From an uncultured Saprospiraceae bacterium (GTDB lineage: Bacteria; Bacteroidota; Bacteroidia; Chitinophagales; Saprospiraceae), in NCBI GenBank assembly GCA_937981555.1, contig CALJOK010000029.1, positions 62,001 through 126,000 on the forward strand: a stretch of DNA of 64,000 nucleotides, read 5' to 3'. A model generated the notes under the pieces. That model saw nothing but the letters and a program-made list of their open reading frames with translations. It was not told where the DNA came from and searched no databases. Within the stretch, counting starts at the first letter, position 1, and each line of letters starts with the position of its first letter. Positions 51,205 through 59,541 of this stretch are shown here, one piece after another. The translations under genes were made by a program, and so were the position numbers.

Positions 51205-53649
51205 TTAATGCATTAATTTTATAGATTGGATATGATCTTCCGTTTGTAAAGATATAATATAAATTCCTGTATTTAAATCTCTGATTATCAAATCAGTAGA
51301 CTGAGTCCCTGCATTTTTTATTTGCTTTGGAAAAGATTGGATCAGTCTTCCCAAACTATCATAAATATGTATTTCTACAGTTGATATTTTTTCCAAAGTA
51401 AACTCCAGTTTAATATTGTTTTGAAATGGATTAGGAGTAGCGGATAAATTTAAACCTGCAAAATCCGCTTCAAAGTAGGCAGTAATTTCATCATCTTTTT
51501 CAAAATTATAACTTATCGTTTCGCTCGGATTCTGATCTAAAATGGTATGAATAGATTCCCAGTTTTTAAATGTAAAACCATTGTTAGGAATGACAGTTAA
51601 AGTTACAGGAGCACCATTGTAATAGTATCCTTTCCAAGGTAAATCTTCAGGAGTGATGGTATTGATTTTAACCAATCCAGCACCTTCAGGATAAGTATTT
51701 AATTGCAGTTCAACTTCGTTTTCTAACTCAAAATATTGACGAATGAATTCTCGCTTATACTTAGGACGTTCTTCAATAAAAGTAAACAATCCTGGGATCC
51801 GTTCCTCTTGCCAGACATCATATCCTGGCCAAGTCCATTGATTAAAGTGTCGCTTCATTTCTTCATCAATTTCGGCAATTGTATTTTCTGTTTCTCTCGC
51901 AAAATCTTCTGGGGTAAAGATAGTATTCATCAGATCTGCATATCGATTGATGAAATAGTTGCGATAGTTTTTATTTTCAAAATACGCTTTAACAATATTG
52001 ATAAATTTATTGCTATCGGCATTTTCTAGTCGCCAATTAAAGTTATCATAATGTGCTACTGTCCAGCCATATCTTCCCATGCCAACATCCATGTCAAAAA
52101 GAATATATCGCCACTTACCACCTTCTTTTTTGGGTTGCCAATATTTGATATTATTGTTGGGGAAATCAGTATTGTTCACATAAGTTTGGACAATAAAATA
52201 ATCGGCTAAATTATTTAAGTCAAAATACTTTTCAGCAATTTCAAAATTAGATTGGATACTTAAATCATTATTGACTAAAAAATCATAGTTAGCTAAATAC
52301 TCATCCTTCGAGCCTTCGATAACCACTAAATCTTCTTCCAATAAATCAATACTATCTTTTTCCATTCCATAGTTTTCCTTAAGATAGTATTGATCAACTT
52401 TTTCTCTCAAATTCATCACGCCCCAATAAGCTCCATTGATATAAAGTACGACAGGTTGATGAGCCAAAGCATCTAGATCTAAATTTTCATTGATAAAATA
52501 TCGATGCAAATAAGCATCTCGAAAGTGTGTATAATTAAAATCGCCACTTGCATTTCTTACGATCAATCTTCTGAAATTATTGATGTCTTTATTTTCAAAA
52601 AAAGAATAGTTCATTCCCTCTGATTCAAAGTTTTTATCAGTCAAGAGCCGCAATGCTTTTGCTGGTTTACTTCTAGCGGCTTTCCCCCCATGAATTTTTG
52701 TACCAACATCAAATTTGGCTACTAATTCTTGGTTTTTAAAATATTCCATGTGTACAGGAATTTCGATGTCCTTCCAGAAATTAGCTCCGAAATGAGGATA
52801 AACAGGATCACCATTTGGCCCTAAAATAAAGATGCCATTTTCCCATTTCCAAAAATTATCTGGCTCACTTGTCAATGTTAAAATTGGTAACGTGTGCATA
52901 GTGTTACAAAAAAATGTTTGAGTGGTTGCCAAAGAAGGAGAGAGGCCATTCGAAAAAGTTACTGCTCGAATTGAAGTAGTTGTATCTATTTGAAAAGGAG
53001 ATAAATACAGTTCTGAATTTTCATCAGGAATACTTCCATCTCGTGTAAATCTAATCATACAATCAGGTTCTTCGCAAGTCAATTCTATCGTCGAATTAAT
53101 TGCGTTAAAGTATTGTTGACTCTGAAAATCAGGAGGTTTCGCAAACTCGTAGTTGGAATTATTATCATTGGAGAATTCAGGAGTTGGTGTTTCAAAAAAT
53201 AGAAAATCACCATTTCCATCGGGCAATCTTCCAAAGGAATGATCTTCTGTCAAAGAAGGAATTTCAACTCGATCAATTTCGATTCCAGTTGCGTCAGAAA
53301 GAATTACGATCTCTCCATCGTTCGATAATTTAAAATTAGTGTGACAATAAATTTGAATTAAATCATTGTCAGATGCGAAAACTAAAAGGTAAGATTGAGC
53401 AGGAATTATTTTGTTAGGGAAAACCCATTTTTGAGGATTGTCTTCTTTGTCAGACAAAAAATACCCATCTAGATTTATATCCGTAATTGTATTGTTATAT
53501 AATTCTATCCAGTCAGAAGTTTCTCCAAATTCATCATCAATTATCGAAGTGTTTTTAGAGCATACTTCGTTAATGACTAACTGAGCATTAGTTGAGATAG
53601 CCAAAAATAGAAATAGAATATGTAATGATATTTTTCCAAATGTTTTCAT
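51205..53649 (-). CDS. CotH-kinase-like secreted protein with lamin-tail and T9SS tail
   Basis: 814 residues. Signal peptide ends STNAQ. In order: a lamin-tail domain (about residues 25-140, WIELYNNTITDINLDGYFLSD), a chitobiase C-terminal-like domain (about 160-240, IRFTRDGSIPDENSELYLSP), a CotH domain (about 280-600, VGTKIHGGKAARSKPAKALRL, LYINGAYWGVMNLREKVD, YILFDMDVGMGRYGW), an InlB/B-repeat-like part (about 650-720) and a type A T9SS sorting domain (about 735-814, ATPNPFQNNIKLEF to IISLQTEDHIQSIKLMH). CotH domains phosphorylate secreted proteins in spore coats. Here the role is unknown, but export and surface attachment by T9SS are clear. Confidence 0.88.
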   Translation of the reverse strand: MKTFGKISLHILFLFLAISTNAQLVINEVCSKNTSIIDDEFGETSDWIELYNNTITDINLDGYFLSDKEDNPQKWVFPNKIIPAQSYLLVFASDNDLIQIYCHTNFKLSNDGEIVILSDATGIEIDRVEIPSLTEDHSFGRLPDGNGDFLFFETPTPEFSNDNNSNYEFAKPPDFQSQQYFNAINSTIELTCEEPDCMIRFTRDGSIPDENSELYLSPFQIDTTTSIRAVTFSNGLSPSLATTQTFFCNTMHTLPILTLTSEPDNFWKWENGIFILGPNGDPVYPHFGANFWKDIEIPVHMEYFKNQELVAKFDVGTKIHGGKAARSKPAKALRLLTDKNFESEGMNYSFFENKDINNFRRLIVRNASGDFNYTHFRDAYLHRYFINENLDLDALAHQPVVLYINGAYWGVMNLREKVDQYYLKENYGMEKDSIDLLEEDLVVIEGSKDEYLANYDFLVNNDLSIQSNFEIAEKYFDLNNLADYFIVQTYVNNTDFPNNNIKYWQPKKEGGKWRYILFDMDVGMGRYGWTVAHYDNFNWRLENADSNKFINIVKAYFENKNYRNYFINRYADLMNTIFTPEDFARETENTIAEIDEEMKRHFNQWTWPGYDVWQEERIPGLFTFIEERPKYKREFIRQYFELENEVELQLNTYPEGAGLVKINTITPEDLPWKGYYYNGAPVTLTVIPNNGFTFKNWESIHTILDQNPSETISYNFEKDDEITAYFEADFAGLNLSATPNPFQNNIKLEFTLEKISTVEIHIYDSLGRLIQSFPKQIKNAGTQSTDLIIRDLNTGIYIISLQTEDHIQSIKLMH

Positions 53650-53721
53650 CCTGTACCTTTAATATTTAAGTACAAGGTAAATATTTTGGAAGTAGAAAGA
53701 TGTTAGCTACGAAACAAAAGT

Positions 53722-54603
53722 CTAATCTTCTGCCTTAAATCCATGTAAATTTTGCTGAACAAAATCCTTAGGAAATTTCTCCATTCCAGGAAATCCTAAT
53801 TTAATCGTTCCGCTATCTTCAGGCACATAACTTGTCCCAAAAATATAGTCCCAAACACTTAATGAAATTCCGAAGTTTACTCCTTGACGGCGATCTTCTG
53901 GCAAGTCGTAAGAGTGATGCCAAAGGTGCATAACTGGATTGTTGAAAATATATTTTAATGGTCCGTAGGTCAACTTAATATTCGCATGATTTAAGTGTCC
54001 GATAGCGATGGAAAGATAATAAACGATGAAGGCACTTGCTGGTTCAAAGCCAAAAAAGAGCATGACCACAATATATTTCATGGGAGTATAAAACACGTTT
54101 TCCATCCAATGATATCGAAGATGTGCAGCGAATCCCATCTCTTCGACGGAGTGATGAACTTTGTGAAAGCGCCATAAAAATTCATACTTATGTAGCTGAA
54201 CATGAGTAAACCATTGGATAAAATCCGTTACCACAAAAAAGACCAATAACTGAATCCATAGTGCAGATTCACTCATATTGAAGATGGCAAAATCTTTAAA
54301 TTCGCCACCCAGAACGTTCAAAAAAAATTGGGAAGTTACATTTGAAAAAGCCATAAAAATGATCAATTTGAAAATGTAAAAATTGAAAAACATATAAAAT
54401 GTATCCAACCAAAAATCTTTTCGAAATACCGATTGATTTTTTCTCCATGGAAAAAGTACTTCCAATGCCCAAACAAAAAGCGACAAAGCAATCAACCAAT
54501 AAAAATAATTGACATACCATGGTGAAACTTGAAAAGTAATTTCTCTCCACATGTAGCCTCCAAAATCTTTGTAGGATTGAACGAATAAATCTAGGTAACT
54601 CAT
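53722..54603 (-). CDS. Sterol desaturase / fatty acid hydroxylase family membrane protein
   Basis: 293 residues with about four transmembrane helices. The histidine-box di-iron motifs are present: THVQLHKYEFLWRFHKVHHSVEEMGFAAHLRYHWMENV and HLNHANIKLTYG, with HLWHHSYD. Enzymes of this family use a di-iron centre to hydroxylate or desaturate lipids. The lipid substrate cannot be inferred. It is a single gene with no adjacent fatty-acid gene. Confidence 0.9.
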   Translation of the reverse strand: MSYLDLFVQSYKDFGGYMWREITFQVSPWYVNYFYWLIALSLFVWALEVLFPWRKNQSVFRKDFWLDTFYMFFNFYIFKLIIFMAFSNVTSQFFLNVLGGEFKDFAIFNMSESALWIQLLVFFVVTDFIQWFTHVQLHKYEFLWRFHKVHHSVEEMGFAAHLRYHWMENVFYTPMKYIVVMLFFGFEPASAFIVYYLSIAIGHLNHANIKLTYGPLKYIFNNPVMHLWHHSYDLPEDRRQGVNFGISLSVWDYIFGTSYVPEDSGTIKLGFPGMEKFPKDFVQQNLHGFKAED

Positions 54604-54711
54604 GTTTTATTTTTTTTGTAAAAGTAGTTGATTTTTTGGAGACGGAAAGTGATGAAAATCACATTTATTTAAACAGTAAAAAACTAAAAAGGTTGGAGTT
54701 TAAAACGACTT

Positions 54712-54756
54712 CATAAAAAAAGCCTTGCAGACTATTATTCTACAAGGCTTTTGTTC
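54712..54756 (-). terminator. Terminator of the GldN-like gene
   Basis: Minus strand AAAAGCCTTGTAG and CTGCAAGGCTTTTTTT form a stem with a loop of about ten bases, 30 bases past the stop at 54785. Confidence 0.85.
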
Positions 54757-54784
54757 AAAGACGGATTTGGAAATTCATCTTAGG

Positions 54785-55846
54785 TTATTGCGCACTCATA
54801 ATATAATAAAGTGCTCGTCGATATTTTAAATTTCCTTTTTCATCTTTGACATCTTTCAATGGCCCTATTGAAATAACTTTACTCGCCAAGGTATTGGTTG
54901 ATTTGTCAAAATACCAATGCTGCAAAACTCTCATAAAATCAAAATCTTTAAAATTTAATTTTGAGTTTTTAACAATGGAAATTTCTTGCTGATATGTTTC
55001 AGGATCATAGGTAATGAGTGTGTCGATGGTAGCTGATAATAATTTATTGACTTCCTCTTTATCAATTGGTTCCGCGCAGTAGGGATACCAACCGTCATTT
55101 TCCAATGCTCTAATATTTCCTTTTTTAGGATCTTTGTAGACGAGATTTTTTAAGGTTTTATTTGTTCGGCCTTTTACTCTTTTGACCTTGTCAAATGAAA
55201 GGGTCGAAAGCGTTTCTTTTGCCCAGATGACTCCTCGATCATTATAGTCATAATCTTTTTTGGTGTCTTGAATCATCTCTACCCAAAACAAAGTTTTGCG
55301 AGTGGTAGAACCATCCTCTCGTTCATCAATTAGAATTGGAGCGATTGCTCTGACGGTCGAACCAAGGCTTTCTTTTTCATTATCATAGTACCACCATTGC
55401 CGAACTTTAAAAGCTTTGATTTGAAATTTTGGATCAGTTTGCACCACGACATAAGATTCCTCTTTGGTGATTGGATCAATCACGGTAGCGGTGTCATTAG
55501 AAACTGTTCCAATGGCATTTTGAATCTGAGAATTTGTCATGGGTTTTCCTTTTAGGGAAAAAACTTTTCGACGATTTTCTAAAATTTCATTGACGATAAA
55601 ATTGGTAAAGTAAGTTTCTGTTCCAAATTCACAAGTCGCAAATGGATCGAGTTTGATCGTCCGAGTTTCCTCTTGCATTTTGATGGTCGGTTCAAAATTG
55701 AGTCGATCATAATTTTCCAAATAATAAGTGAATTCTGTTTCGCCTACCCAACTAATTGCCTTGTTTTTATGGTAAAAAGGTTTTTGGGAATATATTGTTA
55801 TAAAACTGGAAAATAGAAAAGTGAAAAGCAGCAGGAATTTTTTCAT
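54785..55846 (-). CDS. GldN/PorN-like secreted protein with internal duplication
   Basis: 353 residues, signal peptide about residues 1-20 (TIYSQ). Two similar segments, about 145-192 (FKVRQWWYYDNEKESLGS, then VRAIAPILIDEREDG...TLFWVEMIQ) and about 303-353 (VLQHWYFDKSTNTLASKV, then ISIGPLKDVKDEKGN...ALYYIMSAQ), match the W(F/Y)FDK and IAP-type region of the T9SS protein GldN. GldN is a periplasmic ring component of the type IX system. The gldKLM neighbours are not here, so this may be a paralogue with another role. Family assignment is from motif similarity. Confidence 0.55.
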   Translation of the reverse strand: MKKFLLLFTFLFSSFITIYSQKPFYHKNKAISWVGETEFTYYLENYDRLNFEPTIKMQEETRTIKLDPFATCEFGTETYFTNFIVNEILENRRKVFSLKGKPMTNSQIQNAIGTVSNDTATVIDPITKEESYVVVQTDPKFQIKAFKVRQWWYYDNEKESLGSTVRAIAPILIDEREDGSTTRKTLFWVEMIQDTKKDYDYNDRGVIWAKETLSTLSFDKVKRVKGRTNKTLKNLVYKDPKKGNIRALENDGWYPYCAEPIDKEEVNKLLSATIDTLITYDPETYQQEISIVKNSKLNFKDFDFMRVLQHWYFDKSTNTLASKVISIGPLKDVKDEKGNLKYRRALYYIMSAQ

Positions 55847-55858
55847 ATTTAATTTTTT

Positions 55859-55921
55859 ACGTACTTCGAAGCTCCTGCTTCGAAACTACTTATTCTCCGA
55901 AGCAGGAGCTTAGGAGTACGT
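55859..55921. repeat. Intergenic inverted repeat at gene end
   Basis: Arms ACGTACTTCGAAGCTCCTGC and GCAGGAGCTTAGGAGTACGT pair over about 24 bases around a 15-base loop. The right arm abuts the stop codon (55921-55923) of the GH36 gene. Confidence 0.8.
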
Positions 55922-57636
55922 TACGATTTCAAAATTATTGACTCAAATGGATCTAACTCAATCTGTTGTTTTTTAACCAAAAAGGAAGTCTTTTTATTGC
56001 TCAAATTACAAGCTGCCACAAATCGTTTTCCACCTTGATTAAAAGAAATCAGATACTTATCATTCGTCAAATTTTGTACCTCTTTTACTTCACTATTTTG
56101 GAGATGATAAATTAATTCAAATTCACTCCATTGTTCGGTAGAGTATTCGCCTGTGAAATCAGAAGTGAAAATTAAGTTTCCACATAAAGTATTGATTATC
56201 AGTAAAGTATACTGTTGATTTGGAGTTAATTTGTTGTTTTCTTTTCTTAAAATAAAAACATCAGGATCATTGTGAAAAACTCGATTATTTAGCTGCCATC
56301 GACCTAATGTGGAACGCAAAGATAGCAAGGTAGAAACTCGTTCTCGATTGCCATTGAAGCGCTGCCAGTTGTCTTCCCATTGCAAATGTACATCTGCTCC
56401 AATGCGGCAAAAATCTACTTTTCCAAAAGCACTTCCTAAAGGAACTCCACAACCTAAAATCATTTTATTACCAGCTTGGATTTTTAAAAAATCCATGGCA
56501 TCGTGCATGATTTGCCCACGTGTTTTATTTTTTGTTGGAAAAATACAAACCGCATAAAGGAAGTCTAATTTGAGAAAATCGAAACCCCATTTTTTAGTAA
56601 AAGTACCGATGACTTGGATCAAATAATCTTGCACTTCTTTTTGATAAAAATCTAAAACATAGAAACTTCCACCCCATAAATTGATGTTGCCAGCGACAAA
56701 TGGTTTTCCACTTTTATCTTTGACTAACCAATGTTTTTTTTGTTTAAAAATTTCAGATTTTGCATCACAAATAAATGGCGCCAACCAAATTCCAGCTTTG
56801 TAATTAGCTTGTTTTATTTTTTGAGCGACATGTGCCATACCATTTGGAAAAGACGATTTAATGCTCAACCAATCGCCGACTTGAGTTTGATAACCATCAT
56901 CAATTTGAATGTAATCAAGAGGAGTGTTTTTCTCAGAAAATGCATTTAGATTTTTTAAAATAATCTCTTCTGAAATATCCGTGTAGTAGTTATACCAACT
57001 TGTCCAACCGGTACTCGGCTGTGCTCGAAGTGGAGGCAAATCCATTTCGTTTTTCCATTGATCAAAAAGAGAATGCTCTTTTCCTTGACCAACAAATATA
57101 TCCAGAATAGGGAAGGAGTGACTCAATTCTAAATCGTTACAATCTTTTTCCACGATGATTTGCTGAGCAGCCACATCATGAATAAAATAAGTGAAAGCAG
57201 CATTCTCTTTGAGTGATCCTAAGAATGTGAAATTATTGTTATTTTTAATGTAAGTGTAACTCCAAGAATGGAATTTATTTTTACCTCTTGGAATTTCTTT
57301 GATGTGTTCGTCACCAAAGTATTGACGATTTTTTGCCCAAAATTTAAGTGATGGAATTTTTTCTCCTAATTGATATTCGCGACTTTCTGACCAAGATTGA
57401 TACCCATTGCAAAAAATACGAGGGTCTTCGCTCGACAAGAAAGCGTGATTAAAGACCAAGGATAATTTTTTGATTTGAATGGATTGCTTAGGATGGATTG
57501 CGAGGTGGTAAGTTTGATAACTCCCTTTGTCTACTTGCTTGAAATCAACGTACAACTCATCGAAAAAAGTCATTTTGTTGAAAGGGAATTCTACCGTTTG
57601 GTCGTCGTATTGAAGTATGGCTTTTGCGAATTGCAT
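55921..57636 (-). CDS. GH36-type alpha-galactosidase-like enzyme
   Basis: 571 residues, no signal peptide, so probably cytoplasmic. The (beta/alpha)8 domain shows STGWTSWYNYYTDISEEIILKNL, IQIDDGYQTQVGDW, AGIWLAPFICDAKSEIF and FDFLKLDFLYA. The nucleophile candidate is Asp358 in LKLDFLY, and the acid/base candidate is Asp415 in RIGADVHLQW. The N-terminal beta-sandwich is normal. GH36 enzymes release alpha-galactose from raffinose-type sugars or glycans. It is a single gene without sugar-uptake genes beside it. Confidence 0.9.
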   Translation of the reverse strand: MQFAKAILQYDDQTVEFPFNKMTFFDELYVDFKQVDKGSYQTYHLAIHPKQSIQIKKLSLVFNHAFLSSEDPRIFCNGYQSWSESREYQLGEKIPSLKFWAKNRQYFGDEHIKEIPRGKNKFHSWSYTYIKNNNNFTFLGSLKENAAFTYFIHDVAAQQIIVEKDCNDLELSHSFPILDIFVGQGKEHSLFDQWKNEMDLPPLRAQPSTGWTSWYNYYTDISEEIILKNLNAFSEKNTPLDYIQIDDGYQTQVGDWLSIKSSFPNGMAHVAQKIKQANYKAGIWLAPFICDAKSEIFKQKKHWLVKDKSGKPFVAGNINLWGGSFYVLDFYQKEVQDYLIQVIGTFTKKWGFDFLKLDFLYAVCIFPTKNKTRGQIMHDAMDFLKIQAGNKMILGCGVPLGSAFGKVDFCRIGADVHLQWEDNWQRFNGNRERVSTLLSLRSTLGRWQLNNRVFHNDPDVFILRKENNKLTPNQQYTLLIINTLCGNLIFTSDFTGEYSTEQWSEFELIYHLQNSEVKEVQNLTNDKYLISFNQGGKRFVAACNLSNKKTSFLVKKQQIELDPFESIILKS

Positions 57637-57641
57637 GATGT

Positions 57642-57722
57642 TTAGTTGATCGGTGAATTAGTTGATCAAGGGATTAAGTAATCGGTGTCCTAATGAACTA
57701 ATTCACCAATCATCTAGTCAAC
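57642..57722. repeat. Inverted repeat overlapping a gene end
   Basis: TAGTTGATCGGTGAATTAGT on the left mirrors ACTAATTCACCAATCATCTA plus TCAACTA on the right, with small bulges. The right arm carries the stop codon (57714-57716) and last codons of the DUF922 gene. Confidence 0.65.
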
Positions 57723-58298
57723 TACATTTAAACTAGCTGCAATTTTATCATATTTTTTCAAACGTAATAACTCTTTGGTAATAAATTTATTCCATTTGAT
57801 TTGAGACTCTTTCTTTTGAGAGTGGTGAGTTTCCTCATCGTAGCGTTCTTGTTCTTTGGTATATTGCTCAAAGTTCTCATTGAACATTTGCCCTACCTCC
57901 TTGCTAAAAGAATCATATTTGTATGATTTTTTAGCTTCTAACTTTTTGATTAATTTTCTTCGGTACACTTCGCAAAGGTCAAAATGTTTTCTTTCATGAG
58001 AAAGGAGATGATCTGTTTTTTCTCCAGGTTTTACCCAACTCTTATTTTTTTCAAAATATCCAAAAACACCTATATCGACTTTTCCATCTTTTTGACCAAT
58101 CACTTCTAGCGAAATTCCTAGCATAGTATAGGCATCTAACGAGCTTGTTTTTTTTGCTCGACCATTAAAATCAGTCCAGTCCAATTGATAGTTTTTTTCC
58201 CAAGCAATTCGTTCGGAATTGTTGGTTTCTAATGGTAAACTTTCTGAGGAAGAAAAAAGAAGAATAGAAATGGTAATAAAATATTTGAAATATAGCAT
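57714..58298 (-). CDS. DUF922-type secreted zinc-dependent protease
   Basis: 194 residues from ATG 58298; a TTG frame 36 bases longer is possible. The N-terminus is a signal peptide (about residues 1-22). The domain shows YQLDWTDFNGRAKKTSSLDAYTMLGISLEV, then the zinc-binding HERKH (His101-Glu102-x-x-His105) in DHLLSHERKHFDLCEVYRRKL. This fits the DUF922 group of secreted putative metalloproteases. Substrate unknown. Its stop codon lies in an inverted repeat. Confidence 0.85.
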   Translation of the reverse strand: MLYFKYFITISILLFSSSESLPLETNNSERIAWEKNYQLDWTDFNGRAKKTSSLDAYTMLGISLEVIGQKDGKVDIGVFGYFEKNKSWVKPGEKTDHLLSHERKHFDLCEVYRRKLIKKLEAKKSYKYDSFSKEVGQMFNENFEQYTKEQERYDEETHHSQKKESQIKWNKFITKELLRLKKYDKIAASLNVVD

Positions 58299-58336
58299 GT
58301 TTAGTATTTCTTGTAACTTAAAATTAATAATCAAAG

Positions 58337-58424
58337 ATAATCAGTTAATGAGTAGAAAAAGAAATTAGGTAATCAGATGATTGGTTTACTGACTACCTAA
58401 TTTTTTAAGGGATTGATTAACTAA
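58337..58424. repeat. Imperfect inverted repeat between DUF922 and tsaC genes
   Basis: AATTAGGTAATCAG pairs with CTGACTACCTAATT in the core (about 58361-58402), with outer CAGTTAAT/GATTAACT. It may act as a terminator of the minus-strand tsaC gene. Confidence 0.6.
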
Positions 58425-58427
58425 GCA

Positions 58428-59024
58428 TCATTCCCTTAAGAAAATCAATTCTTCCTTCTCTGAAAATTTAGCAATCACGGAAGGTTGACTCAATTTCTTT
58501 TCTCCTTGTTTCCATTTTACTACATAATCCACACCAGTAATCACATCAGAACTAATTCCTCCAAAATTCGCAGGAAATGGTTTGTCGCTAATGTTAGCAG
58601 AAGAAGCGATCAAAGGTTTTCCAAATTGTCCAATTAACTCTTTGCAAAAAGAATCTTGCACTACTCTAATCGCCACACTACCACTCTTATCATGAGAAAT
58701 TGGAGGTAGATTTTTAGCACGATCATAAATCATCGTGAGTGGTTGCAGATGGTGCATTAGTAAAGTTTCTATTCTAGGATGAACGTGCTCGACATAATTT
58801 TTGAGCATTTCGATGGAGTTGACTAGGAGGACAAAAGGTTTGTCGTAAGGTCTTCTTTTAAGGTCAAAAATTCGTTGGACAGCATCCCCATTAGTAGCGT
58901 CGCAACCAATTCCCCAAATAGTGTCAGTTGGATAAAGGATCAATCCACTATTTTCTAAAGTTGTTGTAATAGTTTCGAGATTGTCTTTTCCAAACATTAA
59001 TTGTTGTAGGTCAGTTTGCATCAT
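58428..59024 (-). CDS. tsaC: L-threonylcarbamoyladenylate synthase
   Basis: 198 residues, YrdC/Sua5 core. LILYPTDTIWGIGCDATNGDAVQRIFDLKRRPYDKPFVLLVNS, LTMIYDRAKNLP, SGSVAIRVVQDSF and GKPLIASSANISDKPFPANF carry the nucleotide and threonine sites. It makes threonylcarbamoyl-AMP from threonine, bicarbonate and ATP for the t6A modification of tRNAs reading ANN codons. The length is the short TsaC form, without the extra Sua5 domain. Confidence 0.93.
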   Translation of the reverse strand: MMQTDLQQLMFGKDNLETITTTLENSGLILYPTDTIWGIGCDATNGDAVQRIFDLKRRPYDKPFVLLVNSIEMLKNYVEHVHPRIETLLMHHLQPLTMIYDRAKNLPPISHDKSGSVAIRVVQDSFCKELIGQFGKPLIASSANISDKPFPANFGGISSDVITGVDYVVKWKQGEKKLSQPSVIAKFSEKEELIFLRE

Positions 59025-59541
59025 TTTTTAGTAGATTAAGGTCTATAATCAGGTTTTTTTAAATTTAGGAAATAGGGAAATCAAATTTTATTAAAATGGT
59101 TTAGAGGGAATTGTTTCAATTTTATAATTAAACGGAAAGGAAGCTTTTAAAAAGTATATTTTTTTGTCAAAACTTAATGAATTAGTCAGCTAGGCGCAAT
59201 ATATTAATTTTTTAAAGTGTTAATTATTCAAATTACCCAACTGTTATTATATTACTTTCGCGTCTTAAAGAATAATTAACGTATGGAAGATCTAGAATGT
59301 TATTTTTTATTGAAAAATTAAATATTTAATTTCACTCTATGATTTTCAACAAATTAGTAAAAAATGCTTTATTTTATTAATGCTTTTTGAAAAGTAAAAT
59401 TACTGACAAAGTCTTTGTTTCTTTAAACCTTGAAGCAACGTAAATCCTTTAAATGTATACTAGTAAGTATAACGGTTTTAATCAAAATTCAAAGCGATAT
59501 CACCAAATAGCTATTTTTCCTTATTCAACTAAAACTTAACT
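59025..59541. other. AT-rich promoter-bearing region before PKD proteins
   Basis: 517 bases between the divergent tsaC and first PKD-protein genes. No coding frame with recognisable content is visible. It is very AT-rich, with a TATTACTTTCGCG stretch near 59249-59262 of uncertain promoter value. Both flanking genes must take their promoters from here. Confidence 0.5.

Noticed and set aside
51736-52029. Plus-strand frame inside the CotH-like gene
   Set aside because: Antisense shadow of a long, well-supported gene, with no recognisable domain.
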